A stretch of 64,000 nt of DNA from assembly GCA_021295915.1 (NCBI GenBank), contig JAGWBK010000006.1:1575-65574 (forward strand), given 5' to 3'. Below, one piece after another: positions 42,261 to 53,737 of this stretch. This DNA comes from Dehalococcoidia bacterium. GTDB lineage: Bacteria > Chloroflexota > Dehalococcoidia > Lucifugimonadales > UBA1123. A program made the translations under genes and the position numbers. The first letter of the stretch is position 1, and each line of letters opens with the position of its first letter. Below the pieces are notes generated by a model, which was not told the origin of the DNA, did no database searches, and worked only from the letters and a program-made list of their open reading frames with translations.

Positions 42261-43157
42261 ATGCCAAGCGGCGACGTGGGATTCATCGGACTGGGCATCA
42301 TGGGCAGGCCCATGGCCCGCAATCTTATGAAGGCCGGATACTCACTTACGGTCTACGACGTTGTCGGCTCGGCAATTGAGGAGATAGTCAGCGACGGCGC
42401 CAAGCCCGCATCATCATCGGCTGAAGTTGCCGCGTCTGCTCCGACCGTCATAACAATGGTCCCAGACTCGGCTGACTCCGAGGCGGCAATCCTGGGTCCC
42501 AATGGCGTTCTCGAAGGCACCTCCGAGGGTTCAGTAGTCATTGACATGAGCTCAATCGCGCCCGCGAGCTCCCAGAAGATCGCAGCCGCCTGCGAGGCGC
42601 AGGGCGTTGATTTTCTTGATGCCCCAGTATCCGGTGGTGAGCCTGGAGCGATTTCAGCTACGCTCGCGATCATGGTCGGCGGCAAGCAGGAAGTGTTCGA
42701 TGCACACATGGGGCTGCTCGAAGCAGTCGGATCGAGCATCGTCCTCTGCGGAGACTACGGAGCCGGCAACACCACCAAGCTCGCAAACCAGATCATCGTT
42801 GCGGCGAACATCGAGGCCGTCGGTGAGGCGCTCACCCTGGCCAAGAAGGCGGGACTCAACCCATCGACAGTGCTAGATGCGATCAAGGGCGGCCTGGCAG
42901 GTTCCACCGTGCTCAACGCGAAGGGACCCATGATGATCGAAGGTAACTTCGAGCCCGGATTCAGGATTGTCCTTCACAACAAGGACCTGAACAATGCCAT
43001 CCAGACCGGCAGGGAGCTTGGCGTAGGACTGCCGGTGACGTCACTCGTTCAGCAGATGATCGTCTCGCTAATGAATGAGGGCAAGGGCAACGCTGACCAC
43101 TCGGCTATTGCCAACTTCATCGAGGACATGGCAGGGGTGAAGATCAGCGGCGACTAG
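42261..43157 (+). CDS. Beta-hydroxyacid dehydrogenase (tartronate-semialdehyde reductase/HIBADH family)
   Basis: A 298-residue NAD(P)-dependent dehydrogenase of the 3-hydroxyisobutyrate/tartronate-semialdehyde reductase family. It has the Rossmann loop GFIGLGIMGRPMARNL (about 7-22), the substrate-loop segment DAPVSGGEPGA (about 116-126) and the catalytic-lysine segment GNTTKLANQ (near 171). A GAAGGAGA ribosome-binding site precedes the ATG. It is divergent from the nitrile-hydratase-like operon. The substrate may be tartronate semialdehyde or 3-hydroxyisobutyrate. Confidence 0.9.
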   Translation: MPSGDVGFIGLGIMGRPMARNLMKAGYSLTVYDVVGSAIEEIVSDGAKPASSSAEVAASAPTVITMVPDSADSEAAILGPNGVLEGTSEGSVVIDMSSIAPASSQKIAAACEAQGVDFLDAPVSGGEPGAISATLAIMVGGKQEVFDAHMGLLEAVGSSIVLCGDYGAGNTTKLANQIIVAANIEAVGEALTLAKKAGLNPSTVLDAIKGGLAGSTVLNAKGPMMIEGNFEPGFRIVLHNKDLNNAIQTGRELGVGLPVTSLVQQMIVSLMNEGKGNADHSAIANFIEDMAGVKISGD

Positions 43158-43224
43158 GGCTAGTGGCGTGAAGCGTCCAACAGTGCAGCAGATGTGTCCC
43201 AAAACTAGCGAGTGTTCACGTAGC

Positions 43225-43251
43225 TTGACATTTTGCTGCCTATGCTAAAAT
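43225..43251 (+). promoter_or_regulatory. Promoter upstream of dgt-dnaG-rpoD genes
   Basis: TTGACA (43225-43230), 15 bases, TAAAAT (43246-43251). Both boxes are near consensus but the spacer is short. The predicted start would lie only about ten bases before the TTG start at 43268. Confidence 0.5.
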
Positions 43252-43267
43252 ACGGCATCTGGTCGAG

Positions 43268-44440
43268 TTGGCGCCCCAGCCTCTCGATCACCATGGGAGG
43301 CCCGAACTAATCTCGACGCGGACTGCAACCACATCCAGACTGCCCTCTCAAATTTCGGACGCGATAGCCTCGCGTCTGGATGATCGAGAAAGCCGCCTCT
43401 CTCCATTCGCTCAGAGGTCGGTCACCAGTCGGGGTCGCAGGACGCCAGAGATTGCTTCGGCTATGCGGTCTGAGTACCAGCGCGACCGTGACCGTATTCT
43501 GCATACGAAGGCCTTTCGCAGGCTGAAGCACAAGACGCAGGTATTCATCGCGCCCCTTGGGGACCACTACGCCACAAGGCTTACGCACACTCTTGAGGTC
43601 GCCCAGATTGCGCGGACCATCGCGAGGGCGTTGAACCTCAACGAAGACCTCACTGAGGCGATCGCCATGGGCCACGATCTTGGTCACACGCCCTTCGGCC
43701 ACGTTGGCGAGGACGAGCTCGATGACCTGTACCCCGGCGGCTTCAAGCACAGCGAGCAGAGCCTGAGAATAGTCGACCGACTGGAAAAAGAGGGGCAAGG
43801 GCTGAACCTCACATGGGAAGTCCGCCAGGGCATCCTTCGCCACTCGAAGCCGAGGGGAGACTTCCTTGGCATCGAATCGGTTGAGGAACTGAGTCTCGAG
43901 GCTCAGATATGCAGGATTTCAGACGCGGTCGCATACCTCAATCATGACCTCGCAGATGCCTTTCGGGCGGGAGTGCTGACCCAGGACCGACTTCCGGATC
44001 AGGTGGCAGATGTGCTGGGCACGACCCACGCGGAGCGCATCGACACGATGGTCTCAGACATTATCGCCGCCTCTTGGATGGCGTCGGGCGAGCTTATGGC
44101 TGGTCATACAGGGGTAGAAAAAACCAGCGACGCCCCTTCAATCGAGATGGGAGACGAGGTCAAGAGCGCCTTCTACACCCTGCGGGAGTTTATGTTCGAC
44201 GAGGTGTACATCCCAACCGACCGCTCCCCGGAGGGCAGAGCAGCCCGCGAAGTCATGCGGCTCCTGTATTCACACTTCGACACTAACCGTGACGAGATCC
44301 CCGCTGAGTACGACCACCGCAGCCGGTCTGAGGACGAAGCGGTCGTGGATTTCATCTCCGGCATGACGGACCATTACGCGATGAGAGTCGCCGAAAGTAT
44401 CGAGCCAGGAATAACACGGCCCTTCAAGGAGCGTACGTAA
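43268..44440 (+). CDS. dgt: Deoxyguanosinetriphosphate triphosphohydrolase-like HD protein
   Basis: This is a predicted dNTP triphosphohydrolase that releases deoxynucleoside and triphosphate. The 390-residue protein has the RDRDRILHTKAFRRLKHKTQ segment (about 73-92), TRLTHTLEVAQIAR and the HD motif GHDLGHTPFGHVGE (near 138-151). The start is the TTG at 43268, which places the conserved SPFAQRSVTSRGRR lead-in as in the family. It is followed two bases later by a small hypothetical, then dnaG and rpoD, a replication and transcription grouping common in bacteria. Confidence 0.92.
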   Translation: MAPQPLDHHGRPELISTRTATTSRLPSQISDAIASRLDDRESRLSPFAQRSVTSRGRRTPEIASAMRSEYQRDRDRILHTKAFRRLKHKTQVFIAPLGDHYATRLTHTLEVAQIARTIARALNLNEDLTEAIAMGHDLGHTPFGHVGEDELDDLYPGGFKHSEQSLRIVDRLEKEGQGLNLTWEVRQGILRHSKPRGDFLGIESVEELSLEAQICRISDAVAYLNHDLADAFRAGVLTQDRLPDQVADVLGTTHAERIDTMVSDIIAASWMASGELMAGHTGVEKTSDAPSIEMGDEVKSAFYTLREFMFDEVYIPTDRSPEGRAAREVMRLLYSHFDTNRDEIPAEYDHRSRSEDEAVVDFISGMTDHYAMRVAESIEPGITRPFKERT

Positions 44441-44442
44441 TC

Positions 44443-44697
44443 TTGGATCCGCAAGACCGCATCAGGGTACGCACCGTGGGGAACCAGGTCAGGATGATCA
44501 AGGAACACCTGGAAGCAATGCAACGTGACGCTCACGGTCTCGAGTACGCGCCCTGGAAGGCCGAGGTCGACGAATTGTGGAAGGGTATCTTCGAAAACGT
44601 GAACGAACTCGATCCCGAGTTTCAGCCCGCAACGTTGGAGTCGGTCCGCGACCTCTGGATGACTTACATCACCCACTACGCTGTCGGACTCAACTGA
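44443..44697 (+). CDS. Small hypothetical protein
   Basis: An 84-residue helical, acidic protein beginning TTG at 44443, ten bases after AAGGAG and two bases after the dgt stop. I do not recognise a family. Tryptophans in the middle and C-terminal part (APWKAEVDELWKGIF) and the helix content suggest a small globular or interaction protein. The tight placement between dgt and dnaG supports expression. Confidence 0.65.
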   Translation: MDPQDRIRVRTVGNQVRMIKEHLEAMQRDAHGLEYAPWKAEVDELWKGIFENVNELDPEFQPATLESVRDLWMTYITHYAVGLN

Positions 44698-44722
44698 TCC
44701 TGACGAATGGAAAGGCCAGCTA

Positions 44723-45082
44723 TTGGACTCTGAACTGAACATCGACAAGCACCTCGAACGAGACCCAGGTCTCGATCAGGCGAGGCGTGCGTCCGTAATG
44801 GCGCACAGCGTCGTAATCAAGCTCAAGGAGATGGGCTTGCCAGACGAACTGGACGAGCAGCTATCCCAGGTGTGCACCGATCTCGGTGACCTATGGAGTG
44901 CGCAGAACTCGCTCGCAGAACAGTTTCGGGCATTCCTGAAGGCAGACAACGATTGGGGGGAGATAGGCGACACCCTCGTAGACATGAGTTCCACTATCGA
45001 CCACATAGCATGGCACATGAAGGGCATTCGCGAGCCTCTGGTCGAAATTACCCAGTATGCCTATGAGCAGGCAGAGGACTAG
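44723..45082 (+). CDS. Hypothetical alpha-helical protein
   Basis: A 119-residue, almost entirely helical protein from a TTG at 44723 with GGAAAGG eight bases upstream. It has about four predicted amphipathic helices and no cysteines close enough to make a metal site. No family recognised. It starts 25 bases after the previous small gene and ends nine bases before dnaG, so it is probably in the same transcript. Confidence 0.65.
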   Translation: MDSELNIDKHLERDPGLDQARRASVMAHSVVIKLKEMGLPDELDEQLSQVCTDLGDLWSAQNSLAEQFRAFLKADNDWGEIGDTLVDMSSTIDHIAWHMKGIREPLVEITQYAYEQAED

Positions 45083-45091
45083 CTTGGACTG

Positions 45092-46903
45092 ATGAGCGTA
45101 GTCGACGACATACGGGCGAAACTCGACATAGTCGAAGTTGTCGCGCCCTACGTCACGTTCCAGCAGTCCGGCAGGACGCTGAAGGCAAACTGTCCATTCC
45201 ACACGGAACGGACACCGTCTTTCGTCGTCAGTCCTGAGCGGCAGAGTTGGCGATGCTTCGGCGCGTGCGCAGTTGGCGGAGACATCTTCAGCTTCGTAAT
45301 GCGCGCCGAGAACATGGAATTCCGGGACGCGTTGAAAACGCTCGCCCAAAAGGCTGGCGTCGAGCTTCAGCCCAGCCGGGTTCGAGCGGCCTCAAACGCG
45401 GCACAGAGCGCCAACAACGCGGCAGCGGAGTTCTACCAGGAGGTACTGAATTCAGACCGAGGGAAATTGGCGCGAGACTACTTGGACGACCGAGGGGTTA
45501 GCCAGGAAGCGCGTGACAAGTTCCAGTTGGGGCTCAGTCCCGACTCGTGGGACGGTCTCGTTCAGCATTTCAAAACGTTTGGGGTCACGCGGGAGGCTGC
45601 CTTGGGTGCAGGTCTGGTCAGACAGACCGACGACGGACGACCTTACGACTTCTTCAGGGGCCGCCTGATGTTCCCGATCTGCGACCGCGATGGGAACGTA
45701 ATCGGATTCGGAGCTCGGGCTCTGGACGACTCGAATCCCAAGTACATCAATACGGCTGCTACAGAGGCTTTCGACAAGCGAAATACCCTATACGCGCTTC
45801 ACATGGCGACAGCCAGGATTCGACAGACAGGAACCGCCGTGATCGTGGAAGGCTACATGGACGCCATAGCGGCCCATGAGCACGGCTTTTCGAACGTAGT
45901 CGCATCCATGGGGACTGCTTTAACCGAGAACCAGGTGTCGCAGCTCAGATCGCTGGCACAGAGCTACGTTCTCGCGCTCGACCCGGACGCCGCCGGACAG
46001 GAGGCCACGCTTAGAAGTCTCGAGTCGTCGTGGCGAGTCTTTAGAAGTACCGTGGCGAGGCGCAGCCCTGCAAGTCAGAGTGTGCTGAGCCAGTACAGGC
46101 CTCCGGAACTGAAGATCGCAGAGCTTCCTGAAGGCCAAGACCCGGACGCGCTTATTAGAAACGACTCCCAGAAGTGGGAAGAGACTGTAGCAGGTGCACA
46201 GCCACTATTGGATTACGTTATACCGGCCTTGATCACCCGCACGGATTTGAGCGTGCAAGACAATGTCGTCAACATTGTCTCTGAACTAGCTCGCTTGATT
46301 AATCAACTCGAAGATTCAGATCAGTACCCATACCTCGAAAAGCTCTCAAGCCAGCTCAACATCCCTATCGAGATTCTGCGAGCCTCGATAGGAGGTCGAG
46401 GTGGTAGCCAGACACGAAGGCGGAACGGCGGGGCAGAATCTCAACATGCAGTGGAGCTAGAAGTCAGCGAGTCAATGCTCCGCAGCGAGGCTGCGGACAC
46501 ACTTGAAGAGTATGTTCTCGCGCTTCTTGTCCAGCATTCCCAGCTGCTCGAGGACCTAGCCGAGGCCGACCCGCAGTTCTTCCGACATTCTGAAAACCGC
46601 CAGCTATTTACCATGTTGCTGACCTGTCCTACAATTGGGGAACTGAGGGAGGGTCTGGACAGCGTTCTCGCTGGACTTCTGGGTCGACTGGAGCAGCTTG
46701 AGCTGCCGCCTATGTCGTCTACAGAGCTCCAATTTGTCCGAAACGAATGCCTTTCTCGCCTAGAGGAACGACACCTTCGCGATTTTCAATTCAATCTGTT
46801 GCAGACTGATGGCCCTGAAGTTGCTCCGCAACGCGAACTGACTCCCCAGGTCCAGCAGGTCAACCGTAGACTAAGGGAGTTACATTCCACCGGTAGAAAA
46901 TAA
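45092..46903 (+). CDS. dnaG: DNA primase
   Basis: It makes RNA primers at the replication fork. The 603-residue protein has the N-terminal CHC2 zinc finger (CPFH at about 34-37 and CFGAC at about 54-58), the RNA-polymerase-like catalytic core, and the TOPRIM motifs IVEGYMDA (about 253) and [12 protein letters not shown] (about 291). A C-terminal helicase-binding-like domain (about 460-603) follows. It lies immediately upstream of rpoD, the classic macromolecular-synthesis arrangement. Confidence 0.96.
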   Translation: MSVVDDIRAKLDIVEVVAPYVTFQQSGRTLKANCPFHTERTPSFVVSPERQSWRCFGACAVGGDIFSFVMRAENMEFRDALKTLAQKAGVELQPSRVRAASNAAQSANNAAAEFYQEVLNSDRGKLARDYLDDRGVSQEARDKFQLGLSPDSWDGLVQHFKTFGVTREAALGAGLVRQTDDGRPYDFFRGRLMFPICDRDGNVIGFGARALDDSNPKYINTAATEAFDKRNTLYALHMATARIRQTGTAVIVEGYMDAIAAHEHGFSNVVASMGTALTENQVSQLRSLAQSYVLALDPDAAGQEATLRSLESSWRVFRSTVARRSPASQSVLSQYRPPELKIAELPEGQDPDALIRNDSQKWEETVAGAQPLLDYVIPALITRTDLSVQDNVVNIVSELARLINQLEDSDQYPYLEKLSSQLNIPIEILRASIGGRGGSQTRRRNGGAESQHAVELEVSESMLRSEAADTLEEYVLALLVQHSQLLEDLAEADPQFFRHSENRQLFTMLLTCPTIGELREGLDSVLAGLLGRLEQLELPPMSSTELQFVRNECLSRLEERHLRDFQFNLLQTDGPEVAPQRELTPQVQQVNRRLRELHSTGRK

Positions 46904-46991
46904 AGAACCTTTCACCTATAGACTCGAGCCCAGGGGCAGTGGTTCGAAGCGGCCGGCAGGACTTAAGTCACACCAAAGTGGGGTTGCCTAT

Positions 46992-48530
<1,539 letters not shown>

Positions 48531-48541
48531 ATAGCGAGCCC

Positions 48542-49681
48542 TTGACCACTCATACCCCAGCGGAGAGACCTGAACAGGCTGCGTCGTCAGCGCAGTCTTC
48601 GGCGACCCTGAACAGATCCAGGGTCGCCGTCGTCTACACGAGCCCCGAAACGGTGCTGGACGACATACAGCACGCGATGGAACTGGCCGGCGTACGGTCC
48701 GCGCTTCCTTCGGGTCTGGAGACCCTGCTCAAGATTAACATCTCCTGGCAGCACTACTACCCTGCCTGCTCTTCTTCGCCTTGGCAGTTGGACGGCGTCA
48801 TCAGAGCGCTAAAGTCGGCGGGCTATGGCCGCCTTACCCCGGTCCACAACGGGACCGTGGTGGTCGACCCGAGAGAGGGCGCATTCAACAACAAGCACGA
48901 GGTCGTCACCGAGAGCCACGGACTGGATTCGGTATTCCTGGAAGACGAAGAGTGGATTGACTTCGTTCCGAAGTCCCCGATGCTGGTGCTCGACAAGGTC
49001 TACCCCAACGGATTCAAGATCCCGCGGATGCTGATGGACAAGAACATTGTGCATCTTCCGACGGTCAAGACGCATGTATTCACCACCATGACCGGCGCGA
49101 TGAAGAACGCCTTCGGTGGCCTGTTGAACTACCAGCGTCACTGGACGCACTCGGTGATACATGAAACGCTGGTCGACCTCCTGCGAATACAGAAGGAGAT
49201 ACATCCAGGAATCTTCGCCGTTACAGATGGCACTTTCGCCGGGGACGGACCCGGACCCCGCGCCATGCGCTGGCACACCAAGAACGTGATCCTGGCATCA
49301 GCCGACCAGGTCGCGATTGATGCGGTTTCAGCGAAGCTAATGGGGTTCGATCCCATGTCGATACCCTTCATTCGAATCGCGGACGAGCATGGCCTCGGAT
49401 GTGGCAGGTTCAACGAGATCGACACAGTCGGGGACGACATCGAAGAGGTGAGCTGGGGGTTCAGTTCCCTCGAGAACACCTTCGCAAGCCGCGGCCAGAA
49501 GCTAATCTACTGGGGGCCTCTCAAGTCCCTAGAGAACATCCTGCTGAGATCCTTCATCACCCCCTGGGCGTACGCTGCCTCGAACCTGTACCACAACGCC
49601 TACTGGCTCAAGGTGGTTGGCAGGAAGCGTGTGCAGGAGGCGATGAAGACGCCGTGGGGCCGGCTGTTCCAGGAGTACTGA
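48542..49681 (+). CDS. DUF362-family protein
   Basis: A 379-residue protein with a DUF362-type core. Segments NIVHLPTVKTHVFTTMTGAM and NAFGGLLNYQRHWTH (about 169-200) and VTDGTFAGDGPGPR (about 221-234) are family hallmarks. It lacks the ferredoxin-like CxxCxxCxxxC tail that many DUF362 proteins carry. The start is a TTG at 48542, eleven bases after rpoD. The family function is poorly defined and linked to electron transfer or metal handling; nothing more specific can be said. Confidence 0.78.
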   Translation: MTTHTPAERPEQAASSAQSSATLNRSRVAVVYTSPETVLDDIQHAMELAGVRSALPSGLETLLKINISWQHYYPACSSSPWQLDGVIRALKSAGYGRLTPVHNGTVVVDPREGAFNNKHEVVTESHGLDSVFLEDEEWIDFVPKSPMLVLDKVYPNGFKIPRMLMDKNIVHLPTVKTHVFTTMTGAMKNAFGGLLNYQRHWTHSVIHETLVDLLRIQKEIHPGIFAVTDGTFAGDGPGPRAMRWHTKNVILASADQVAIDAVSAKLMGFDPMSIPFIRIADEHGLGCGRFNEIDTVGDDIEEVSWGFSSLENTFASRGQKLIYWGPLKSLENILLRSFITPWAYAASNLYHNAYWLKVVGRKRVQEAMKTPWGRLFQEY

Positions 49682-49710
49682 GGAGACTCGACCTGGGTAC
49701 GCCCTGGAGG

Positions 49711-49725
49711 GCCTATCAGATAGGC
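49711..49725. terminator. Palindrome between convergent genes, possible bidirectional terminator
   Basis: GCCTATC and GATAGGC form a perfect seven-base-pair inverted repeat around one base, between the DUF362 stop and the convergent protease stop. There is no T-run on either side, so the terminator call is weak. Confidence 0.35.
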
Positions 49726-49737
49726 TAAAGGCGGAGT

Positions 49738-50877
49738 TTACGGACGCTCGATCAGTTCAACAACCGTCTCGAACTGCTTGTTGTCTCGCATGTAGTTGAC
49801 CTGGAGCGAGTCTCCAACTTCGTAGCTCCACAGAAGCGTGAGAAACCCGCCCATATCTGAGGTTGGAATCCCGTCGAGGCTGAGAATCACGTCGCCGACC
49901 TGGAGACCCGCATTGAACGCGGGGCCTGCCCTGGAGACTCGGGTGATCACCACGCCTTCATCGACGCTCAGGTCGTGTCTGTTAGCTATGGCGGGCGTAA
50001 CGTCCTCTCCGTGCATCCCCATCAGCGGCCTGACCACACGCCCATGTTCTATGAGGCTGTCGATGATCGGAAGCGCCGTCTCGGAGCTGATCGCGAAGCC
50101 GATTCCCTGGGCGCGCCGCTCCACCGCGGTGCTGATGCCAATGACCTCGCCATCCATATCTACCAGCGGCCCACCACTGTTGCCGTCGTTGATGGCCGCG
50201 TCGGTCTGGATCATGTCGTAGAGCGGTTCCCTTTCAGTCCGCACCGTGCGCCCTCGTGCACTCACGATTCCCAGGGTGACCGTGGGGCCTCCCTTAAGCG
50301 CGAGAGCGTTGCCTACAGCAACGACCCAGTCACCGACTCTAATGTCGTCTGAATCGCCCCAGTCAATCACGGGAAGATTGTCTTCAGTCTCTATCTTCAG
50401 TACCGCGAGATCAGTAATGACGTCCCAGCCCACGACTTCGGCGTCATAGGTCTCGCCGTCCGGCAGGTGCACCTTGATGCCAACGACGTCATGGATCACG
50501 TGGAAGTTCGTGACGACGTATCCGTCAGACCTCACGATCACTCCGGAGCCGGCCCCCTGGTCCGTGAAGTCGAAGAACAGCCCCTGATTGACCGACTCGA
50601 CGAAGATGGAGACCACGGCTGGTTGAACACCCATGACGAGATCGGCGATCGAGGGCAGCTGCATTATTCCAGGTGGGCCCTGGTAGCCATTGGCACTGGG
50701 CCCCGCCTGCGACTGCGGAGGAAGGGGAGCTACTGGCGCCACAGTTGGCGGCACCTCAGTCGGCGCGGGTGTCGGAGTGGCAGCCGGCGCAGGTGAGGAG
50801 AAACCGCATGCCAATGCGAGCACGCACGTCGACGCTGCGGCCAACAGGAGCCACGCCCAGCTACGCCCGGACTTCAC
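49738..50877 (-). CDS. HtrA/DegP-like serine protease with PDZ domain, predicted lipoprotein
   Basis: An extracytoplasmic quality-control protease of 379 residues. It has a signal peptide with a lipobox-like LALAC at about residues 20-24, a Pro/Thr-rich linker (about 30-60), a trypsin-like domain with His in TNFHVIHD, Asp in TDLAVLKI and Ser in NDGNSGGPLVD, and one PDZ domain (about 290-375). Its start overlaps the end of the YihY gene by 17 bases. In a single-membrane Chloroflexota cell it would be anchored to the outer face of the membrane. Confidence 0.92.
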   Translation of the reverse strand: MKSGRSWAWLLLAAASTCVLALACGFSSPAPAATPTPAPTEVPPTVAPVAPLPPQSQAGPSANGYQGPPGIMQLPSIADLVMGVQPAVVSIFVESVNQGLFFDFTDQGAGSGVIVRSDGYVVTNFHVIHDVVGIKVHLPDGETYDAEVVGWDVITDLAVLKIETEDNLPVIDWGDSDDIRVGDWVVAVGNALALKGGPTVTLGIVSARGRTVRTEREPLYDMIQTDAAINDGNSGGPLVDMDGEVIGISTAVERRAQGIGFAISSETALPIIDSLIEHGRVVRPLMGMHGEDVTPAIANRHDLSVDEGVVITRVSRAGPAFNAGLQVGDVILSLDGIPTSDMGGFLTLLWSYEVGDSLQVNYMRDNKQFETVVELIERP

Positions 50878-51775
50878 CGGACTCCCATTCCCTCATTCTG
50901 ACTCGTGAAACTCCTGTCCACAGAAGTCTAAGCCCGCGCACTTCACCGCCCATCTGATCCACGTATTGCGCATACCTGGAAGTGGCCAGGGCACCGAACA
51001 GCAGGATGATTGCTGAGACATACACCCAGCTCAGAAGGGCCATGATCGCACCAATTGGTCCATACACAACGTTATATGTCGGGAATGTATTGACGTACCA
51101 GATGAAACCCCAAGTAGCCCCATCAATTGCCAGTGAGGCAATCAGGGCGCCCATCCAGACGTCCCTGAAGGTTACTTCGGTATTCGGCAGATGTTTGTAT
51201 AGCAGCAGCAATGTCCCAAATGTGATCATCGGAGAGGCGACCACCGTAATTAGATTTCCTATTAGTTCATACGTAACATCTGGGAAAGCGGTCTTCACCA
51301 GTAGCTGAATGGTGCCGACCATTGGCGTTACGAAGAGGAGAAACACCATCAGGATGCCGGCACCAGAGGCCAGACCAAGGTCGATTAGTCTCTCGCGGAT
51401 GAACGGCCTGGTCCTTGTGACGCCCCACGCCGCGTTGATGCCCTTACGAATCGCTCCGAACGCAGCCGAGGACGCCCATATCAGTCCAAATACCGCCGCG
51501 ACCCCGGTTATCGTGCGCGCGGACACCACTCCTCTCATCGTCTCGCCAATGAAATCCGAGGAGACAGGGATGATCTCCGCCATCTGCTCGGCCATGGTCT
51601 CCCGTTCCACCTCGAGGGGAAAGAAGAAACCCCAGATGGAGACTATCGCCAGTACGAGGGGAAACATGGAGAACAGCGTGTAGAAAGCAATTGCGCCCGC
51701 AATATACTGGCAGTTTTTGCCGAGAAAGTCGTTCACGGCATCTGCGCACATCAGTATGAATCTAACCAGGTACAC
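50861..51775 (-). CDS. YihY/virulence factor BrkB family membrane protein
   Basis: A 304-residue integral membrane protein with six predicted helices. It has the family start (NCQYIAGAIAFYTLFSMFPL, about 20-39), the WASSAAFGAIRKGINAAWGV segment (about 100-119) and WVYVSAIILLFGAL near the end. E. coli YihY was once misnamed RNase BN; the true function is unknown. It precedes the HtrA-like gene with a 17-base overlap. A good promoter lies at 51829-51858. Confidence 0.88.
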   Translation of the reverse strand: MYLVRFILMCADAVNDFLGKNCQYIAGAIAFYTLFSMFPLVLAIVSIWGFFFPLEVERETMAEQMAEIIPVSSDFIGETMRGVVSARTITGVAAVFGLIWASSAAFGAIRKGINAAWGVTRTRPFIRERLIDLGLASGAGILMVFLLFVTPMVGTIQLLVKTAFPDVTYELIGNLITVVASPMITFGTLLLLYKHLPNTEVTFRDVWMGALIASLAIDGATWGFIWYVNTFPTYNVVYGPIGAIMALLSWVYVSAIILLFGALATSRYAQYVDQMGGEVRGLRLLWTGVSRVRMREWESGEVRA

Positions 51776-51828
51776 TGCGTCCTCGGTATTCTCTGGGCGC
51801 TCAACCTCTAACTCTGAGAGTACCGGAG

Positions 51829-51858
51829 ATGGTATCCAGAAGTCCTGAAAGCGGTCAA
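51829..51858 (-). promoter_or_regulatory. Promoter of the yihY-htrA-like pair
   Basis: Minus strand TTGACC (51858-51853), 18 bases, TACCAT (51834-51829). The predicted start is about 45 bases upstream of the YihY ATG. The -10 hexamer is identical to that of the operon promoter at 42118. Confidence 0.55.
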
Positions 51859-51887
51859 GTTACTGATCGATAAGAGACCAGTTAGAG

Positions 51888-52757
51888 CTACGAGCCGTTG
51901 TCGAAGAACTCTCGGATGATCCCTACGGTAGCTTCCATGTCTTCATTGTGGAGGCCGTGACCAACTCCAGGGACTTCACCGAAGGTGCCGTTACCATTTG
52001 GGATGGTTGCCACCATCTTTCGGGCCTGCGGCTCGTCGAGCACTGCACTGACCTCGCCTCTTAACACCAGGGTCCGACAGCTAATCCTCTCGACGCAGTT
52101 CCACAGGAAGGGTCCTTCCTTGAGCGCTGTCCGTCCCAGAAGCCACCTGATTTCCGGATCGGTCTTTGGCACGAGAATCCCGTCCCAGTTAGTGCGATAG
52201 GTGTGTCTGACTGTCGCCCATACTTGGTCATCGCTGGCCTTGGGGTCGTCCTCACGATGCCAGTCGAACGCCATCTGATCACTGAAGAAACCCCTTGGAC
52301 GCTCCCGGTTGCCGCTCTGCATACGCGACGCGGCGGTGTCCCTTCCGGCGGGAGAGGGATCGGGCATCGGCCCGTAGTCACCCAGTACCAGACCATCGAT
52401 GAGATGACCGTAGTATGCTCCAAGTGGCATTCCCATCCTGGAGCCTTGGGAGTGCCCGTAGTAGTCAAAGGGGTACAAGCCGGTAGCCTGGGCGAATAGC
52501 CCAACGTCGGAGGCATACGACTGGGCTGAGTAACCCTCCCGGCTCCAGTCACTGTCGCCGCATCCACGGGCGTCCAGCGCGACTACATGCCACTTATCGG
52601 TCATGTGGGGAGCGAGCTCGTCGAACTGGTGTGCATGACCACCGATGCCATGCATCAGGATCAAAGGCTTCTTAGTCCTGTCGCCACCCCAGTCGAGGTA
52701 ATGGAGCCACAGTCCGTTTACCGACACCCACTTGTCTTCAGGATATGCACCTGACAT
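51888..52757 (-). CDS. Alpha/beta hydrolase
   Basis: A 289-residue alpha/beta-fold hydrolase with the nucleophile elbow GHSQGS (Ser103) and the oxyanion-hole segment LMHGIGG (about 34-40). The catalytic His is near the C-terminus (GVGHGLHNED), with Asp in the DEPQARKM region or nearby. The family includes esterases, haloalkane dehalogenases and C-C hydrolases. It is twenty bases downstream of the AlkA gene, so it is the last gene of a queA-alkA-hydrolase group. Confidence 0.85.
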   Translation of the reverse strand: MSGAYPEDKWVSVNGLWLHYLDWGGDRTKKPLILMHGIGGHAHQFDELAPHMTDKWHVVALDARGCGDSDWSREGYSAQSYASDVGLFAQATGLYPFDYYGHSQGSRMGMPLGAYYGHLIDGLVLGDYGPMPDPSPAGRDTAASRMQSGNRERPRGFFSDQMAFDWHREDDPKASDDQVWATVRHTYRTNWDGILVPKTDPEIRWLLGRTALKEGPFLWNCVERISCRTLVLRGEVSAVLDEPQARKMVATIPNGNGTFGEVPGVGHGLHNEDMEATVGIIREFFDNGS

Positions 52758-52777
52758 TGAATACTCCTCTCAGTCAT

Positions 52778-53737
52778 CTACGGCCCGACAGCCCTACCGG
52801 GTCGACTCCCCTGAATCAGACCATTGCGGGCTGCGGCAAACATGTACGTAACCAGGTAGCTTCTGTACGGACTCCATCTGGCAGACAGATCAAGGGCCTC
52901 CTTAGGGGTCAGCCGCTCACCGCCATTGTAGAGTGCCCCGAGTGATCGCTGGACGGCGAGGTCGCCTTCAGGGAAGCCATCCGGTCGGTCGAAAGCACGA
53001 ATCAGGAGCCAGTGAGCCGTCCAGGGGCCCACGCCTCGCAGCTTGACGAGCTCCTCGACAATCGATTCGTCTGACAGGTCAGCCATCGCGTCCAGGTCAA
53101 GATCGCCCGAAGCCACGCTTGCAGAGATGTCGACTATGTACTCGGCCTTCCTCGCGCTGAACTTAATACCCCTCAACACCTCAGTACCAGCTTCCGCAAT
53201 CGTCAACGGAGAAGGGAATATCCGGTATTCTGAGCCTTCTGAGGAAACGGACCCTCCAAGTGTATCCACAAGGAGGTTCCTGAGCACGCGGGCGACCTCG
53301 TTGCTGATCTGCTGACCCAGAATAGACAGCACAAGCCCTTCGAAAGGCGTCGCTGCCTGCGGGATCCCCAGGCCTCGAAACTGACCTGCAAATTCGGTCA
53401 TCGGGTCGTCAGCGTCAAGCGATTCATAGAAGCTGTGAAGATTGCCGTGAGCGCCGACAGACCTTATCGCGACGTCCAGGACTCTCGACTGCTCATCTGC
53501 ACTCAGCTCGTCACCGGCAAGGCTGACCTCTAACTCAGGGCTCTCAGTCTCACCTACGGAACAAACACTCAGTGCTACCGACTTTCCACCTACTACCAGT
53601 CCTCTCGCGAAAACACCATCGACGAACGTGTCGGCCGCGTACCTGCTTCGGCCATATACGGCGAAGCTGGCGGAGGCATCGAAATCGTACGGCGGCTGTG
53701 GCTTGAACGTGTGAGTGGCTGTATACATTGGCCCCAT
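52778..53737 (-). CDS. DNA-3-methyladenine glycosylase II (AlkA-like)
   Basis: It excises alkylated bases from DNA. The 319-residue protein has an N-terminal AlkA-like domain and a helix-hairpin-helix GPD core, with HhH LRGVGPWTAHWLL near residue 236 and the catalytic aspartate in PEGDLAV near 258. The ATG at 53737 overlaps the queA stop by one base (TGATG), so translation is coupled. A TTG three bases upstream is possible. Confidence 0.87.
   Translation of the reverse strand: MGPMYTATHTFKPQPPYDFDASASFAVYGRSRYAADTFVDGVFARGLVVGGKSVALSVCSVGETESPELEVSLAGDELSADEQSRVLDVAIRSVGAHGNLHSFYESLDADDPMTEFAGQFRGLGIPQAATPFEGLVLSILGQQISNEVARVLRNLLVDTLGGSVSSEGSEYRIFPSPLTIAEAGTEVLRGIKFSARKAEYIVDISASVASGDLDLDAMADLSDESIVEELVKLRGVGPWTAHWLLIRAFDRPDGFPEGDLAVQRSLGALYNGGERLTPKEALDLSARWSPYRSYLVTYMFAAARNGLIQGSRPGRAVGP

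Noticed and set aside
46904-46991. GGTTCGAAGC segment looking like a tRNA T-arm
   Set aside because: No acceptor stem, anticodon arm or CCA-proximal pairing could be built around it.
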